In this document: in pieces, positions 25,820 to 34,371 of the stretch | Layout of the letters: the number at the start of each line of letters is the position of its first letter | Position numbering within the stretch: position 1 is the first letter of the stretch | Assembly (NCBI GenBank): GCA_050246115.1 | Contig: JBFWWP010000021.1 | Coordinates: 42,968-106,967, forward strand | Length of the DNA stretch: 64,000 nucleotides | Source of the DNA: JBFWWP01 sp050246115 | GTDB taxonomy: Bacteria; Planctomycetota; UBA8108; UBA1146; JAJFFE01 | Reading direction: 5' to 3' | Notes under the pieces: model-generated | What the model was told of the DNA's origin: nothing | Seen by the model: the letters and a program-made list of their open reading frames with translations, nothing else | The model's database searches: none | Program-made: the position numbers and the translations under genes

Positions 25820-26754
25820 CGGGCCTCCACCGGCTCGAGGCCGCCCGTAAGGGTCAGTCGTCGACACGCCCCTCCGCCCCGCCAACGGTCGCCCTCGAGC
25901 GTCGCCCAGCCTCCGGAGTCCATGGCCAAACAGGCGGCGGGCGCGAACCGGCGGGCGAGCAGCGAGACCCGCCGGGGCTCGTTGAGTCGGAGCCGCCGAT
26001 TGGCGTGAGGAAACACCACCGCGCCAGGGCAGATGCCGAGCCCGGGTGCGGCCACCTGACTGTTGTTGTGCCCCTGCGGTGGGTTGTGATGAAACAGCAC
26101 GATGCGTTCGGTCAGGGCCATGGCGCCGGCCGACCAAGCGGCCACCGGGAGGTCACCGATCAGGTCGCAAATCCCGAACAGGCGGAGTCGGTTCAGGAGG
26201 ACCAGCACGTGTCCCCCGGCCACGAGCAGCGCCGAGCAGCCTGCGAGGAGATTGCCGAGTTCTTCGCGGTGGCGCTGGATCTCCGGTTGGGCCTCGTAGC
26301 GTTGCTCGGCCTCGAACTCGGCGCGCACACGAGCGACTCGAGCCAGGTGGCTTTCGTCGACCAGGCGCACCATGTCGATCGTGCCTTCCAGGTACGGGGC
26401 CACGACATCGGGCTCTTCCTCGGCCTGCGGCAGCAGGGTGCGGACGGCATCGAGCGCACCGGCGAGCTGGGTTTCGTACAGCGATTGCAGGCGATCGAGT
26501 AGCACCTTGCGATCGCGGAGGGCCCGGCGCAGGTCGGGACGGGCGGCGAGGACCTCGTCGGAGCGTCGGTACAGAGCGAGGTTCACGGTCGGTCGGCCGA
26601 GGTGATGGTCGAGCACCTCCACCTCGTGCTCACGTTCCTGCCAGCCGGCCGTCACGACGGCCAGCGGCTTGCCACCGGGAGGTGGGGCGAGCACGTCACG
26701 GAGGTTCGGGCGCTCGCCTTGGGGTCCAAGCAGGGTGACTTTCCGGCCCGTCAT
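25810..26754 (-). CDS. S51-type (cyanophycinase-like) peptidase / class I GAT-like protein
   Basis: The 314-residue cytosolic protein resembles peptidase S51. The strand-turn LLVAGGHVLVLLNRL is followed by the nucleophile elbow AAWSAGAMAL (Ser). The G-L-G-I-C-P-G-A-V-V-F-P-H segment carries the likely His, and a basic R-x-L-x-L-N-E-P stretch and AMDSGGWATLEG follow. These mirror cyanophycinase and dipeptidase E, which cleave beta-Asp-Arg or Asp-X bonds. The N-terminal 100 residues contain a helical, charged insertion (DLRRALRDRKVLLDRLQ) not found in the small dipeptidase E. Start ATG at 26754 is first in this minus-strand gene series. Linked to two ATP-grasp ligases, which is the logic of isopeptide synthesis and degradation. 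Confidence 0.75.
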   Translation of the reverse strand: MTGRKVTLLGPQGERPNLRDVLAPPPGGKPLAVVTAGWQEREHEVEVLDHHLGRPTVNLALYRRSDEVLAARPDLRRALRDRKVLLDRLQSLYETQLAGALDAVRTLLPQAEEEPDVVAPYLEGTIDMVRLVDESHLARVARVRAEFEAEQRYEAQPEIQRHREELGNLLAGCSALLVAGGHVLVLLNRLRLFGICDLIGDLPVAAWSAGAMALTERIVLFHHNPPQGHNNSQVAAPGLGICPGAVVFPHANRRLRLNEPRRVSLLARRFAPAACLAMDSGGWATLEGDRWRGGGACRRLTLTGGLEPVEARCR

Positions 26755-27062
26755 GGTGTTGCGTCGGCTCTCTCTGCAGTTGCCCGTGGCCGGGTTCTTC
26801 TCGTTTGCCGCCCTGGTCTGGAGGTGGCCGGCAGTCCCGTTCGTGGCTGCGGTCCCGACTCGCCGAGGCGGGACCGACTCGGCGCGATCGATGGCCCGCG
26901 CGCCGCCTCCGACGCGTCCGGCGCCGACCGAGTCGGACTCAGAATCTGCGGCCCGAATGGAAAGTTATTCGCGCGCGAACCCTTATAATCTGCGGTCACG
27001 AACGGGGCAATGGCACCGGGATCAACGTCCTCGAGCGACTTTGGTGATCAGGAGTAGGGAAC
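26755..27062. other. Divergent promoter region
   Basis: These 308 bases separate the minus-strand S51 series from the plus-strand esterase. They contain the -10-like TATAAT described separately and presumably both promoters. No hairpin, repeat or ORF is supported. Confidence 0.5.
26984..26989 (+). promoter_or_regulatory. Perfect -10 box TATAAT
   Basis: TATAAT lies 74 bases before the TTG start of the esterase at 27063, inside an unusually AT-rich patch for this window. The hexamer 17 nt upstream (AAAGTT) is a poor -35. Because TTATAAT also reads as ATTATAA on the other strand, it could serve the minus-strand series too. Confidence 0.45.
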
Positions 27063-27803
27063 TTGTCGAAACGGCATGTGATGCTCGAGAGCCCGGCGAT
27101 GGGGCGCTCGATGCACGTTTGGTGCTATGGCCATTGGGGGGCCCCGCTCGTCGCGTTTCCCACGGCTGCGGGCTTTGCCCACGAGTGGGAACACCAGTCC
27201 ATGGTCACGAACCTGGCCCACCTGATTGGGTCGGGGAGGATCAAACTCTACTGCCCCGAAAGCAACGTGGCGGAGACCTGGACCCACAAGCGCGGCGATC
27301 CGCGTGTCCGTGCCCTGCGGCACAAGGCCTATGAGAGCTTCGTGCTCGAGACGTTGGTGCCGTTCGTGCGCAGGGACTGCGGTTCTGCCGAGATCCCGCT
27401 GGCGGCGGCCGGTGCCAGCGTCGGTGGTTACTACGCGGCGAACTTCGCGCTCAAGTACCCAGAGACCTTTCGTTACGCCTTGTGTATGAGTGGTCGCTAC
27501 CAGCTGACCCACTTCACGGGCGGCTTCAGTAACGACGACGTCTACTTCAACAATCCGCTGGCCTACGTGCCGAACCTGCACGGTGAGCCCCTGGAGCGGA
27601 TCCGCCGTTCGACGCACTTGAGCCTCGTGTGTGGCCAAGGGCCGTACGAGGAAGGGTGCTTGGAAGAGACGCAGGAACTCGCGGGGCTATGTGCCGCCAA
27701 GGGCATCAGTCACGACGGCGACATTTGGGGGCCCGAGGTCGCGCACGACTGGGGATGGTGGAAGAAGGAGTCGCTGTTGTATCTCAGCCGCCGCTTCGGC
27801 TAG
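27063..27803 (+). CDS. Esterase-family alpha/beta hydrolase
   Basis: The 246-residue cytosolic protein belongs to the esterase D-like alpha/beta-hydrolases. Strand beta-3 region is GAPLVAFPTAAGF. The nucleophile elbow is GASVGGYYAANFA (Ser about residue 120). A candidate Asp lies near CGQGPYEEGC and the catalytic His in EVAHDWGWWKKE at the end. The first residues (MSKRHVMLESPAMGRSMHVW) are typical of Fes-like esterases, shown here as two 10-residue halves. TTG start at 27063 with AGGAG about 8 nt upstream. It faces away from the S51/ATP-grasp series, but as a second esterase in the same locus it may share the pathway. It converges on the GT3-GT35 gene. Confidence 0.8.
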   Translation: MSKRHVMLESPAMGRSMHVWCYGHWGAPLVAFPTAAGFAHEWEHQSMVTNLAHLIGSGRIKLYCPESNVAETWTHKRGDPRVRALRHKAYESFVLETLVPFVRRDCGSAEIPLAAAGASVGGYYAANFALKYPETFRYALCMSGRYQLTHFTGGFSNDDVYFNNPLAYVPNLHGEPLERIRRSTHLSLVCGQGPYEEGCLEETQELAGLCAAKGISHDGDIWGPEVAHDWGWWKKESLLYLSRRFG

Positions 27804-27942
27804 GAGGCTGTGGATAGACCGCCTTCTCGTCGGGGAGAAGCCGACTCCCTACGACCCCGACTGGCAGCCGAGAGCTTCCTTACGGAAGCGCGGGTCGCAA
27901 GCGGCCGTAACCCAGTTGGGTGGCGACGGCTCGCTGCTGCGC

Positions 27943-30900
27943 TCACGCCCACTTGGCGAGCGGGATCTCGAGGTCTACCACGCCGTTGGCTTCGGGAGCG
28001 AACCGCGGGACGACCCGAATGCCGAAGCCACGGCTGCCCGTGGAACTCGGTTCGAAGTAACCCTGCCACTGGGACGCATGACCGTGGTCCGTGCCGAGGT
28101 CGAGGCGGACGGACTGGCTGGGAACCCAACCGTCATCGCGCGGTTCGCTCACCACGAACTCGATCCTCAGGTCCGAGGCGGCGAGTCCGGGGTGCTGCAC
28201 GCTGGCCCAGATCGAGACGCGGTCACCCGCGTGCACGACGTCTTCCTCGATTCCGCTGACGCGCGCCTCGGAGATGCGAATGTCTCTCCATGCGCCGCGC
28301 AACTTCTGCTTGTGGGCCCCGATGGCGCGCGCCTCGCGGTACTCGTTCTGGCGCAGCTTCGAACTCTCTTCGGCGCTCGGGACGTAGAACTTCGACTGGT
28401 ACTCGTCGATCATGCGGGCCGCCGAGAAGCGGTGCAGGGTCGACGCCATCGCGGCTCGCGAACGCTCCAACCAGCCCGCAGGGAGACCCGGGCCGGTGCC
28501 GGAGAAGTAGAGGGGCAGCACCTCCGTCTCGAGGAGCTGGTAGAGGTCGTGGCTGTCGAACTCATCTTGGTGTTCGCGCGAATCGCAGATCCGCTGCCCG
28601 CCGATCACCCAGCCGTTCTTGCCGTCGTAGCTCTCGGCCCACCACCCGTCGGCGATGCTCAAGTTGAGAACCCCGTTCATGGCGGCCTTCATGCCGGAGG
28701 TGCCGCTCGCCTCGAGCGGCGGCGTGGGCGTGTTCAACCATACGTCGCAGCCCTGGACGAGCGTCCGCGCGAGCGAGATCTCGTAGTTCTCGAGGAGGAT
28801 GACCTTGCCGATGAACTCATTCTGGCGCGACAGCTCGTAGACCTGACGGATCAGCTGTTGTCCGAGTCCGTCGGAAGGGTGCGCCTTGCCGGCGAAGAGG
28901 AAGATCACCGGTTGGCTGGTGATGCGTGCGAGGGCCTTGGGGTCGCGGAACAACAGCGTGGCGCGCTTGTACGGGGCGAACCGGCGCGCGAACCCCACGA
29001 CCAGGGCGCGTTCGTCGAGCGCTGCCAGGATGCGTTGCCGCTGTGCCGGTGAGTCACCGCGGGCGCGGCCGCCCGACTCGACCCGAAGGCGGAGCTCCCG
29101 CAGCAGCCGTCGCTTGAGTTCGAGGCGCACTTCCCGAAGTGCGGTGTCCGGCAGCTCCGACGCTGCGCGGCACGCTTCCTTCGAGTGCAACGCCGCGTGC
29201 GGGCCAATCGACTTGCGGAGCAGTGCCTGCACTGCGTCCGCGACCCACGTCGGACCGTGAACGCCGTTGGTGATCGCCTCGATCGGGAGCTCTGACGGAT
29301 GATACCCCGGGGCGACGGCCGCGAAGTTCCGACGACTGACTTCGGCGTGGATTCGACTCACGCCGTTGACGTGGCTTGCGCCACGGAGTCCCAAGAGCGT
29401 CATCGAGAACGGTCCGCTCGCGCCCTCGCCCGGGTTGCGCCCGAGCCCCATGATCTGCTCCCAGGTCGCGTGGAGCGTTCCTTCGTACGGCGAGAAGTAG
29501 GGGCGCACCATCTCCTCGGGGAAGGCATCGTGACCGGCGGCGACCGGCGTGTGCGTCGTGAACACCGAGGTTCGCCGAACGACTTCGAGGGCGGCCGCGA
29601 AGTCGAGCTTTTCGTGGGTCGCCAGTTCGTAGACGCGACTGAGCACCAGGAAGGCCGCGTGCCCCTCGTTGAGGTGGAACACCTCCGGCTTCAGGCCGAT
29701 GGTCCGCAGCAGCGTGCGGCCGCCAACGCCCAGGACGATTTCCTGCTGCAGGCGCCATTCGTTGTCGCCCGAGTACAGTTGCTCGGTCAACTTGCGGTCG
29801 CGGGGCGCGTTCGCGTCGAGCTCGCTGTCGAGCAGGTACAACGAGACGCTGCCCACCTTCGCCACCCAAGCCGAGATGAACACGTCGCGTCCGGGGAAGT
29901 GCAATGTCACCGTCACCGGCTCGCCGCGTTCGTCGCGGACTCGCTTGAGCGGCAGGTTCTTCAGATCCGTCAGCGGAGTCTCGGCGCGTTGCTGCCCCTG
30001 GGCGTCGAGGCGCTGACGGAAGTAGCCGGCGCGATAGGCGAGTCCTACCGCCACCAACGGGATCCCGGCGTCGCTCGCAGCCTTGAGATGGTCGCCGGCG
30101 AGGATCCCGAGACCGCCGGAGTAGAGCGGCAGGCTCTCGTGCACCCCGTACTCCATACAGAAGTAGGCGACGACAGGATTGTCGAACACGCGCTCCCCGA
30201 GATAGCGTTGGAAGTCTGCGTGGACCCGCTCTAGGCGCGCGAGGTAGTCGCGATCCGCGGCGCGCGTGTCGAACACTCGCTGCGACAAGTCGTCGAGGAG
30301 TTGCACCGGGTTGTGTCCCGAGAGCCGCCACTGATCGGGGTCCAGGTCGCGGAACAATGCTTCGGCCTCGGGGTTCCACGACCACCACAGGTTCTGCGAC
30401 AGTTCGCGCAGATGCGCGAGTTCGCGTGGAATGCGGTTGTGGACCGTGAACGAGATCATGTGGGGGCGATCGCGGTCTCCGACCAAGAACTCGAGCGGCG
30501 GTCCGGCCGCCGGGAGGAGGCGGGCGCGATCTCGGAACTCGGGCATGCCCTCGTGGAAGCGTGCGCGGCGCGCGGCGATCGCGGAGTCGTGCGCTTGTTC
30601 GTAGAAGGCCGCGAAGGACTCCCAGCGCGCACGTCGCGACAGCGCTAGCGCCGCCGCGCCGATGCGCTTGCGCTCGGGCTCCGCGAGGGCGACGAAGTCT
30701 GCGAGATGCTCGCCGAGTCGGAGCGCTGCCGCAGGGCGATCGACGTGCTCGCGCGGTAACACGAAGGCGGCGCGCGGGTCCTGGACCTCGACGGTGCTGG
30801 CCCACTGACCAAACCCCGCGAGGTCGGACGTGACCGTCGGAATGCCGTAGCCAATGCTCTCGAGGGGCGTGTAGCCCCAGGGTTCGTAGTGCGAGGGAAA

Positions 30901-32199
30901 GATCGTGAGGTCGAAGGCGGCGAGGAGTTCGTAGTAGCCGTGAGGAAACAAGGAGTCTCGGCCGTCGAGATAGATCGGCACGAAGACGACGTGGACGGGG
31001 TCGTGCGCCCGGTTCTCGAGGCCGACCTTCGCGAACCCGTTCAGGGTCGGGTCGTGCTTTGTATGTCGCAACAGGTGCGAGGCCACCCCGGGTTTCGCAC
31101 GGGCGCCTTCGCGTAGGGCGCGCTCCACAGCGGGGTCTGGACCCACGGTGTCGGCGGGCGTGCAGAAGAAGCAGATGACGCGTTGGTCCGTGCCCGAGCG
31201 TCGTTTGGCGAGGTGCCCCAGCGCCTCGATCACGACGTCGATTCCCTTGTTGATGAACTCGTAGCGGCCCGAGGTCAGCAGCAGCAGGTCGCGAGCGCCA
31301 TACTGCGTGCCGGTCACTGCGCTGGCGACGCGGAGCAGCGCCGAGCGCGCCTGCTGCCGCTGGTCCGGATCCGTGAAGCGGGGGTTCGGGAAGTTCTCTC
31401 CCAGGGCGTTGAGCAGCAATCCATCGGGGACTCGCCCGAGGAAACTCTTGGCCTCCCGTGCCGTGGTGGGGGAGACCGTGGTGAACGCATCCGACTCGCG
31501 AGCCAACACGGCTTCCAAGGAGGCCTTGGCGGTGATGCCGAGCGCGCGCGCCCGCTCGGTCGCGTCCGTCTGGGTGAGAGCGCTTCCGAGGCTCGCCCCG
31601 GAACCCGAGATCGCGCGCCCCATGACGGTCGCGTGGGTCGTGAACACGTGGGCGATCTCCGGCATCTGCTTCTTCAGATAGAGCAGGCCCGACCCCACCA
31701 TCCATTCGTGCCACTGAGCCACGATGTCCGATTGCAGCGCGACGGCCCCGGTGCGTACGAACTCTTGGATCACCTGCCCGCAGGTGTAGCCGAAGAGTAC
31801 CGGCTCGACGTAGTCCCAACCGCCGGAGATCGAGTCCACGCCGTAGTTGACCCACATCCACTCGAGGACTTCGTTCTTGCTTTTGAAGGTCGACGAGAAG
31901 TCGACCAACAGGCAACGGGGTCGCCCCGGCACGTTCCAGCGTCCGGTGTGGACGCCGATTCCCTTGGCGGCGAGCGAGTCCCGGACGCCGGGAAACACGT
32001 CCTCGGGGAGAAAGGCAGGGTTGGCGTCGGTCCGGAGCCACGGGCCGATGACGACGTAGTCGTCGCCGTAGAGCTCCCGCATGCGCTCCGCCTTGGTGGC
32101 GAGCACGGTGTGGATACCGCCCACCATGTTGCAGACCTCCCAGCTGATCTCGAAGGTCAGGCGGGGGCTACGGCGGGTATTGACGACTGGCTGCATCAT
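27943..32199 (-). CDS. GT3 glycogen synthase fused to GT35 alpha-glucan phosphorylase
   Basis: The 1418-residue protein joins two opposing glycogen enzymes. Residues about 10-560 are a GYS-type GT3 synthase: EISWEVCNMVGGIHTVLATK (20 residues), then FTTHATVMGR and the C-domain SHYEPWGYTPLESIGYG. Residues about 590-1310 are an archaeal-type GlgP with the DUF3417 N-domain (HNRIPRELAHLRELSQNLWW). FCMEYGVHESLPLYSGGLG, HLNEGHAAF and RFAPYKRATLLF follow, and the PLP lysine is in GTSGMKAAMNG near residue 1170. The last 100 residues are beta-rich. Two adjacent ATGs (32199, 32196) follow AGGAG at about 11 nt. Frames upstream to 32940 are low-complexity. It stands 200 bases downstream of the debranching gene. 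Alternative: a phosphorylase with a regulatory, inactive GT3 part. Confidence 0.9.
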   Translation of the reverse strand: MMQPVVNTRRSPRLTFEISWEVCNMVGGIHTVLATKAERMRELYGDDYVVIGPWLRTDANPAFLPEDVFPGVRDSLAAKGIGVHTGRWNVPGRPRCLLVDFSSTFKSKNEVLEWMWVNYGVDSISGGWDYVEPVLFGYTCGQVIQEFVRTGAVALQSDIVAQWHEWMVGSGLLYLKKQMPEIAHVFTTHATVMGRAISGSGASLGSALTQTDATERARALGITAKASLEAVLARESDAFTTVSPTTAREAKSFLGRVPDGLLLNALGENFPNPRFTDPDQRQQARSALLRVASAVTGTQYGARDLLLLTSGRYEFINKGIDVVIEALGHLAKRRSGTDQRVICFFCTPADTVGPDPAVERALREGARAKPGVASHLLRHTKHDPTLNGFAKVGLENRAHDPVHVVFVPIYLDGRDSLFPHGYYELLAAFDLTIFPSHYEPWGYTPLESIGYGIPTVTSDLAGFGQWASTVEVQDPRAAFVLPREHVDRPAAALRLGEHLADFVALAEPERKRIGAAALALSRRARWESFAAFYEQAHDSAIAARRARFHEGMPEFRDRARLLPAAGPPLEFLVGDRDRPHMISFTVHNRIPRELAHLRELSQNLWWSWNPEAEALFRDLDPDQWRLSGHNPVQLLDDLSQRVFDTRAADRDYLARLERVHADFQRYLGERVFDNPVVAYFCMEYGVHESLPLYSGGLGILAGDHLKAASDAGIPLVAVGLAYRAGYFRQRLDAQGQQRAETPLTDLKNLPLKRVRDERGEPVTVTLHFPGRDVFISAWVAKVGSVSLYLLDSELDANAPRDRKLTEQLYSGDNEWRLQQEIVLGVGGRTLLRTIGLKPEVFHLNEGHAAFLVLSRVYELATHEKLDFAAALEVVRRTSVFTTHTPVAAGHDAFPEEMVRPYFSPYEGTLHATWEQIMGLGRNPGEGASGPFSMTLLGLRGASHVNGVSRIHAEVSRRNFAAVAPGYHPSELPIEAITNGVHGPTWVADAVQALLRKSIGPHAALHSKEACRAASELPDTALREVRLELKRRLLRELRLRVESGGRARGDSPAQRQRILAALDERALVVGFARRFAPYKRATLLFRDPKALARITSQPVIFLFAGKAHPSDGLGQQLIRQVYELSRQNEFIGKVILLENYEISLARTLVQGCDVWLNTPTPPLEASGTSGMKAAMNGVLNLSIADGWWAESYDGKNGWVIGGQRICDSREHQDEFDSHDLYQLLETEVLPLYFSGTGPGLPAGWLERSRAAMASTLHRFSAARMIDEYQSKFYVPSAEESSKLRQNEYREARAIGAHKQKLRGAWRDIRISEARVSGIEEDVVHAGDRVSIWASVQHPGLAASDLRIEFVVSEPRDDGWVPSQSVRLDLGTDHGHASQWQGYFEPSSTGSRGFGIRVVPRFAPEANGVVDLEIPLAKWA

Positions 32200-32399
32200 T
32201 GTGGGTCGGCTCCTCGCTGTTCCGCAGGGGATGGGCCGTCGATATAGCGGATCGATCGACTTGCCTCCAGTCGTTCCGGCGCACGCCCGGAACGGAGTAC
32301 CCCTTGCATCGGTTCTGGGGCCTTGGTTCCTGGAGGTGTCAACGCAGGACTGGGCCGCGGGCGGGCCTCGACCGCCGCTCGTCGATCGGGCCGCGGAGA

Positions 32400-34337
32400 T
32401 TATCGGTAGGTGCGGGCGATGCGCAGCAACTCGGCGACGCTCCAGGCCTGCGCCGGGGCGCCGCGGGCATAGTGAGGTTCCGCGCCGTCGAAAATCTCGG
32501 AGACGTGTCCCCAGCAGGCGCGGTCCATGTGCCCGCGAAACCCGTCGACGATGCTCGCGGCTGCCGCACGCGCCGCGGTCGCTCCCTCGACGGCTGCCAC
32601 CGCATCCACGTAAGGACCGAGCAGCCATGGCCAGACGGTGCCTTGGTGGTACGCGAGATCGCGCTCTCGCTGTGACCCTTCGCAGCGTCCGCGATAACGG
32701 GGGTCCTCCGGGTCGAGCGTGCGCAGTCCTACTGGCGTCAACAGACAGCGCCTCACGGACGCGAGGACGCCGCGCGCGAGCGGGCCGCGGACCAGGGGGC
32801 GCAGCCCAATGAGGGCGAAGAGCTGATTCGGTCGCACCGCGGTGTCGCGGAGCGTGCCGTCGGTCGAATCGGCCAGGTGGGAGCGGCAGGCGAACCACGA
32901 TTCGAAGTTGCGTTCGAGTTGGGCCACGATCTCCTGCCAATGCACCGCCAGGTCCTTGGCGGGCGGTGGCCCTTCACTCGCGCCCGTGCCGCTGGGGAGG
33001 CGCCCGACGATCCGGAGGCCGTAGTTCGCTGCGTCGTGGAACAGGGCTTGGATTTCGACTGCGAACGGCGCCCGGGGCGTGACGGCTTCGCCGTCGACGA
33101 TCGCGTCCATCCAGGTCAAGGCACGTGGCCGGCGATCCGCCGACAGCAGGCCTTCGCGGGTGACGTGGACGCCCGGCACCCGTCCCTCGCGAATCACCTC
33201 GAGGAGTTCGAGTACCGTGGGCCACCAGCGGCTGGCCACCTCGGGTCCGGCTGCCTCTTCGACGGCACGAACGGCTCGCACGAAGAACAGGGTTGCGTCC
33301 ACGGAGTCGGTGTTCGTCGTCGCGAGGTCGGGGCCGATGATGTTCGGGATCAGACCGTCCTTGCGATGCGCAGCGAAGTGATCCAAGACGCGGCCGGCGA
33401 GCGTAGGCTCGCCCCGTGCAAGCGTGAGCCCCGGCAGTGCGATCAGAGCGTCGCGACCCCACTCCCCGAACCAGGGGTAGCCGGCGATTACCGAGGCCCG
33501 ACCGTCGTCGGTTTCGATGACGTAGTCCGCGGCGGCGCGCGCGAGGCGTTCTTCGACGCTGACTTCGACCGGACCGCCAGCGGCCAGCGACGCTCGTGCG
33601 AGTGCCGCGTCGTCCCACGCTTCGTCGCCGATGTCGTCGAGGCTGACCGTGACAGCGACTCGCGACCCGGCGCGGAGCTGCCAACGGAACCCTACCGGTC
33701 GGTAGAGATCCTCCCGCTCCGGATAGCCGCGGCGGCGCTCCTCGGGATACTGAACCTGGCGATTCCAGTACGAGTCGCCGAGACGCTGGGGCTGGCCGGT
33801 GCCGCGCAAACGCACGGTCGTTCGGGGATCGGCGAAGGACACCTCGATGGCGCCATCCGCCGACTCGCGCCAGCTGCAGGATGTCGACTCGTGGCCGACG
33901 TGGTGCGCGGATCGTCCGGTGAACAGCGGGCTCACCGTCAGCTCGAGGCCATCTCGGGGAGCGGCCTCGATGTGGTACTCGATGCGCACGGCGCGCGCGC
34001 GCTCCGCCAGTCGGACCTGGCGAATGATCGTGGCCTCCCCGCAGCGATAGCGCCACGTCGGCGGCGAGGGGTGAAAACCCACCTGGTACAGATAGCCCTG
34101 GGGATGGATGCAATCGCCGTAGCTGAAGGACCCGAGGTCATAGGTGTTCGCGCCGATTCGCAGCGACTCGCTCGTCTCGGCGAGAGTGTGCCACGGCTCG
34201 CTCGCCGCACTCGACCGCGCGACGAGCAAGCCGTGGTACTTTCGCTGGGGCAGCCGGCACGGGGTCCCCATTGCGAAGCACCCCAACCGGTTGACGGCGA
34301 GCCATTCCGCGAAGACCTCGGAATCGGGCAAAGTCAC
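32400..34337 (-). CDS. Glycogen debranching enzyme (amylo-alpha-1,6-glucosidase, GH133)
   Basis: The 645-residue enzyme removes alpha-1,6 branches. The N-terminal beta domain (about 1-270) begins with EWLAVNRLGCFAMGTP and contains RKYHGLLVAR, a pattern of bacterial GDE N-domains. The (alpha/alpha)6 barrel carries the hallmark GYPWFGEWGRDALIALPGL (19 residues), then NTDSVDATLFFV, TWMDA, AVEIQALFHDA and YHQGTVWPWLLGPY. GTG start at 34337 has AGGAG 5 nt upstream. It is 34 bases downstream of the M16 peptidase gene and 200 bases upstream of the GT3-GT35 fusion, so the three form one minus-strand series. Length fits the family. Confidence 0.92.
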   Translation of the reverse strand: MTLPDSEVFAEWLAVNRLGCFAMGTPCRLPQRKYHGLLVARSSAASEPWHTLAETSESLRIGANTYDLGSFSYGDCIHPQGYLYQVGFHPSPPTWRYRCGEATIIRQVRLAERARAVRIEYHIEAAPRDGLELTVSPLFTGRSAHHVGHESTSCSWRESADGAIEVSFADPRTTVRLRGTGQPQRLGDSYWNRQVQYPEERRRGYPEREDLYRPVGFRWQLRAGSRVAVTVSLDDIGDEAWDDAALARASLAAGGPVEVSVEERLARAAADYVIETDDGRASVIAGYPWFGEWGRDALIALPGLTLARGEPTLAGRVLDHFAAHRKDGLIPNIIGPDLATTNTDSVDATLFFVRAVRAVEEAAGPEVASRWWPTVLELLEVIREGRVPGVHVTREGLLSADRRPRALTWMDAIVDGEAVTPRAPFAVEIQALFHDAANYGLRIVGRLPSGTGASEGPPPAKDLAVHWQEIVAQLERNFESWFACRSHLADSTDGTLRDTAVRPNQLFALIGLRPLVRGPLARGVLASVRRCLLTPVGLRTLDPEDPRYRGRCEGSQRERDLAYHQGTVWPWLLGPYVDAVAAVEGATAARAAAASIVDGFRGHMDRACWGHVSEIFDGAEPHYARGAPAQAWSVAELLRIARTYR

Positions 34338-34371
34338 CGCGTACTCCTGCCTTCCTCGCCCGAACCGTTGG

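Noticed and set aside
29054..32041. Minus-strand ORF of 995 codons in a second frame of the GT3-GT35 gene
   Set aside because: Arg/Pro/Ala/Ser-rich frame shift shadow of the fusion gene; no motif and no start signal.
32200..32940. Extension of the GT3-GT35 frame by 247 codons upstream
   Set aside because: It overlaps the debranching enzyme gene in another frame and is Arg/Ser/Pro-rich. The ATG at 32199 has a ribosome-binding site.
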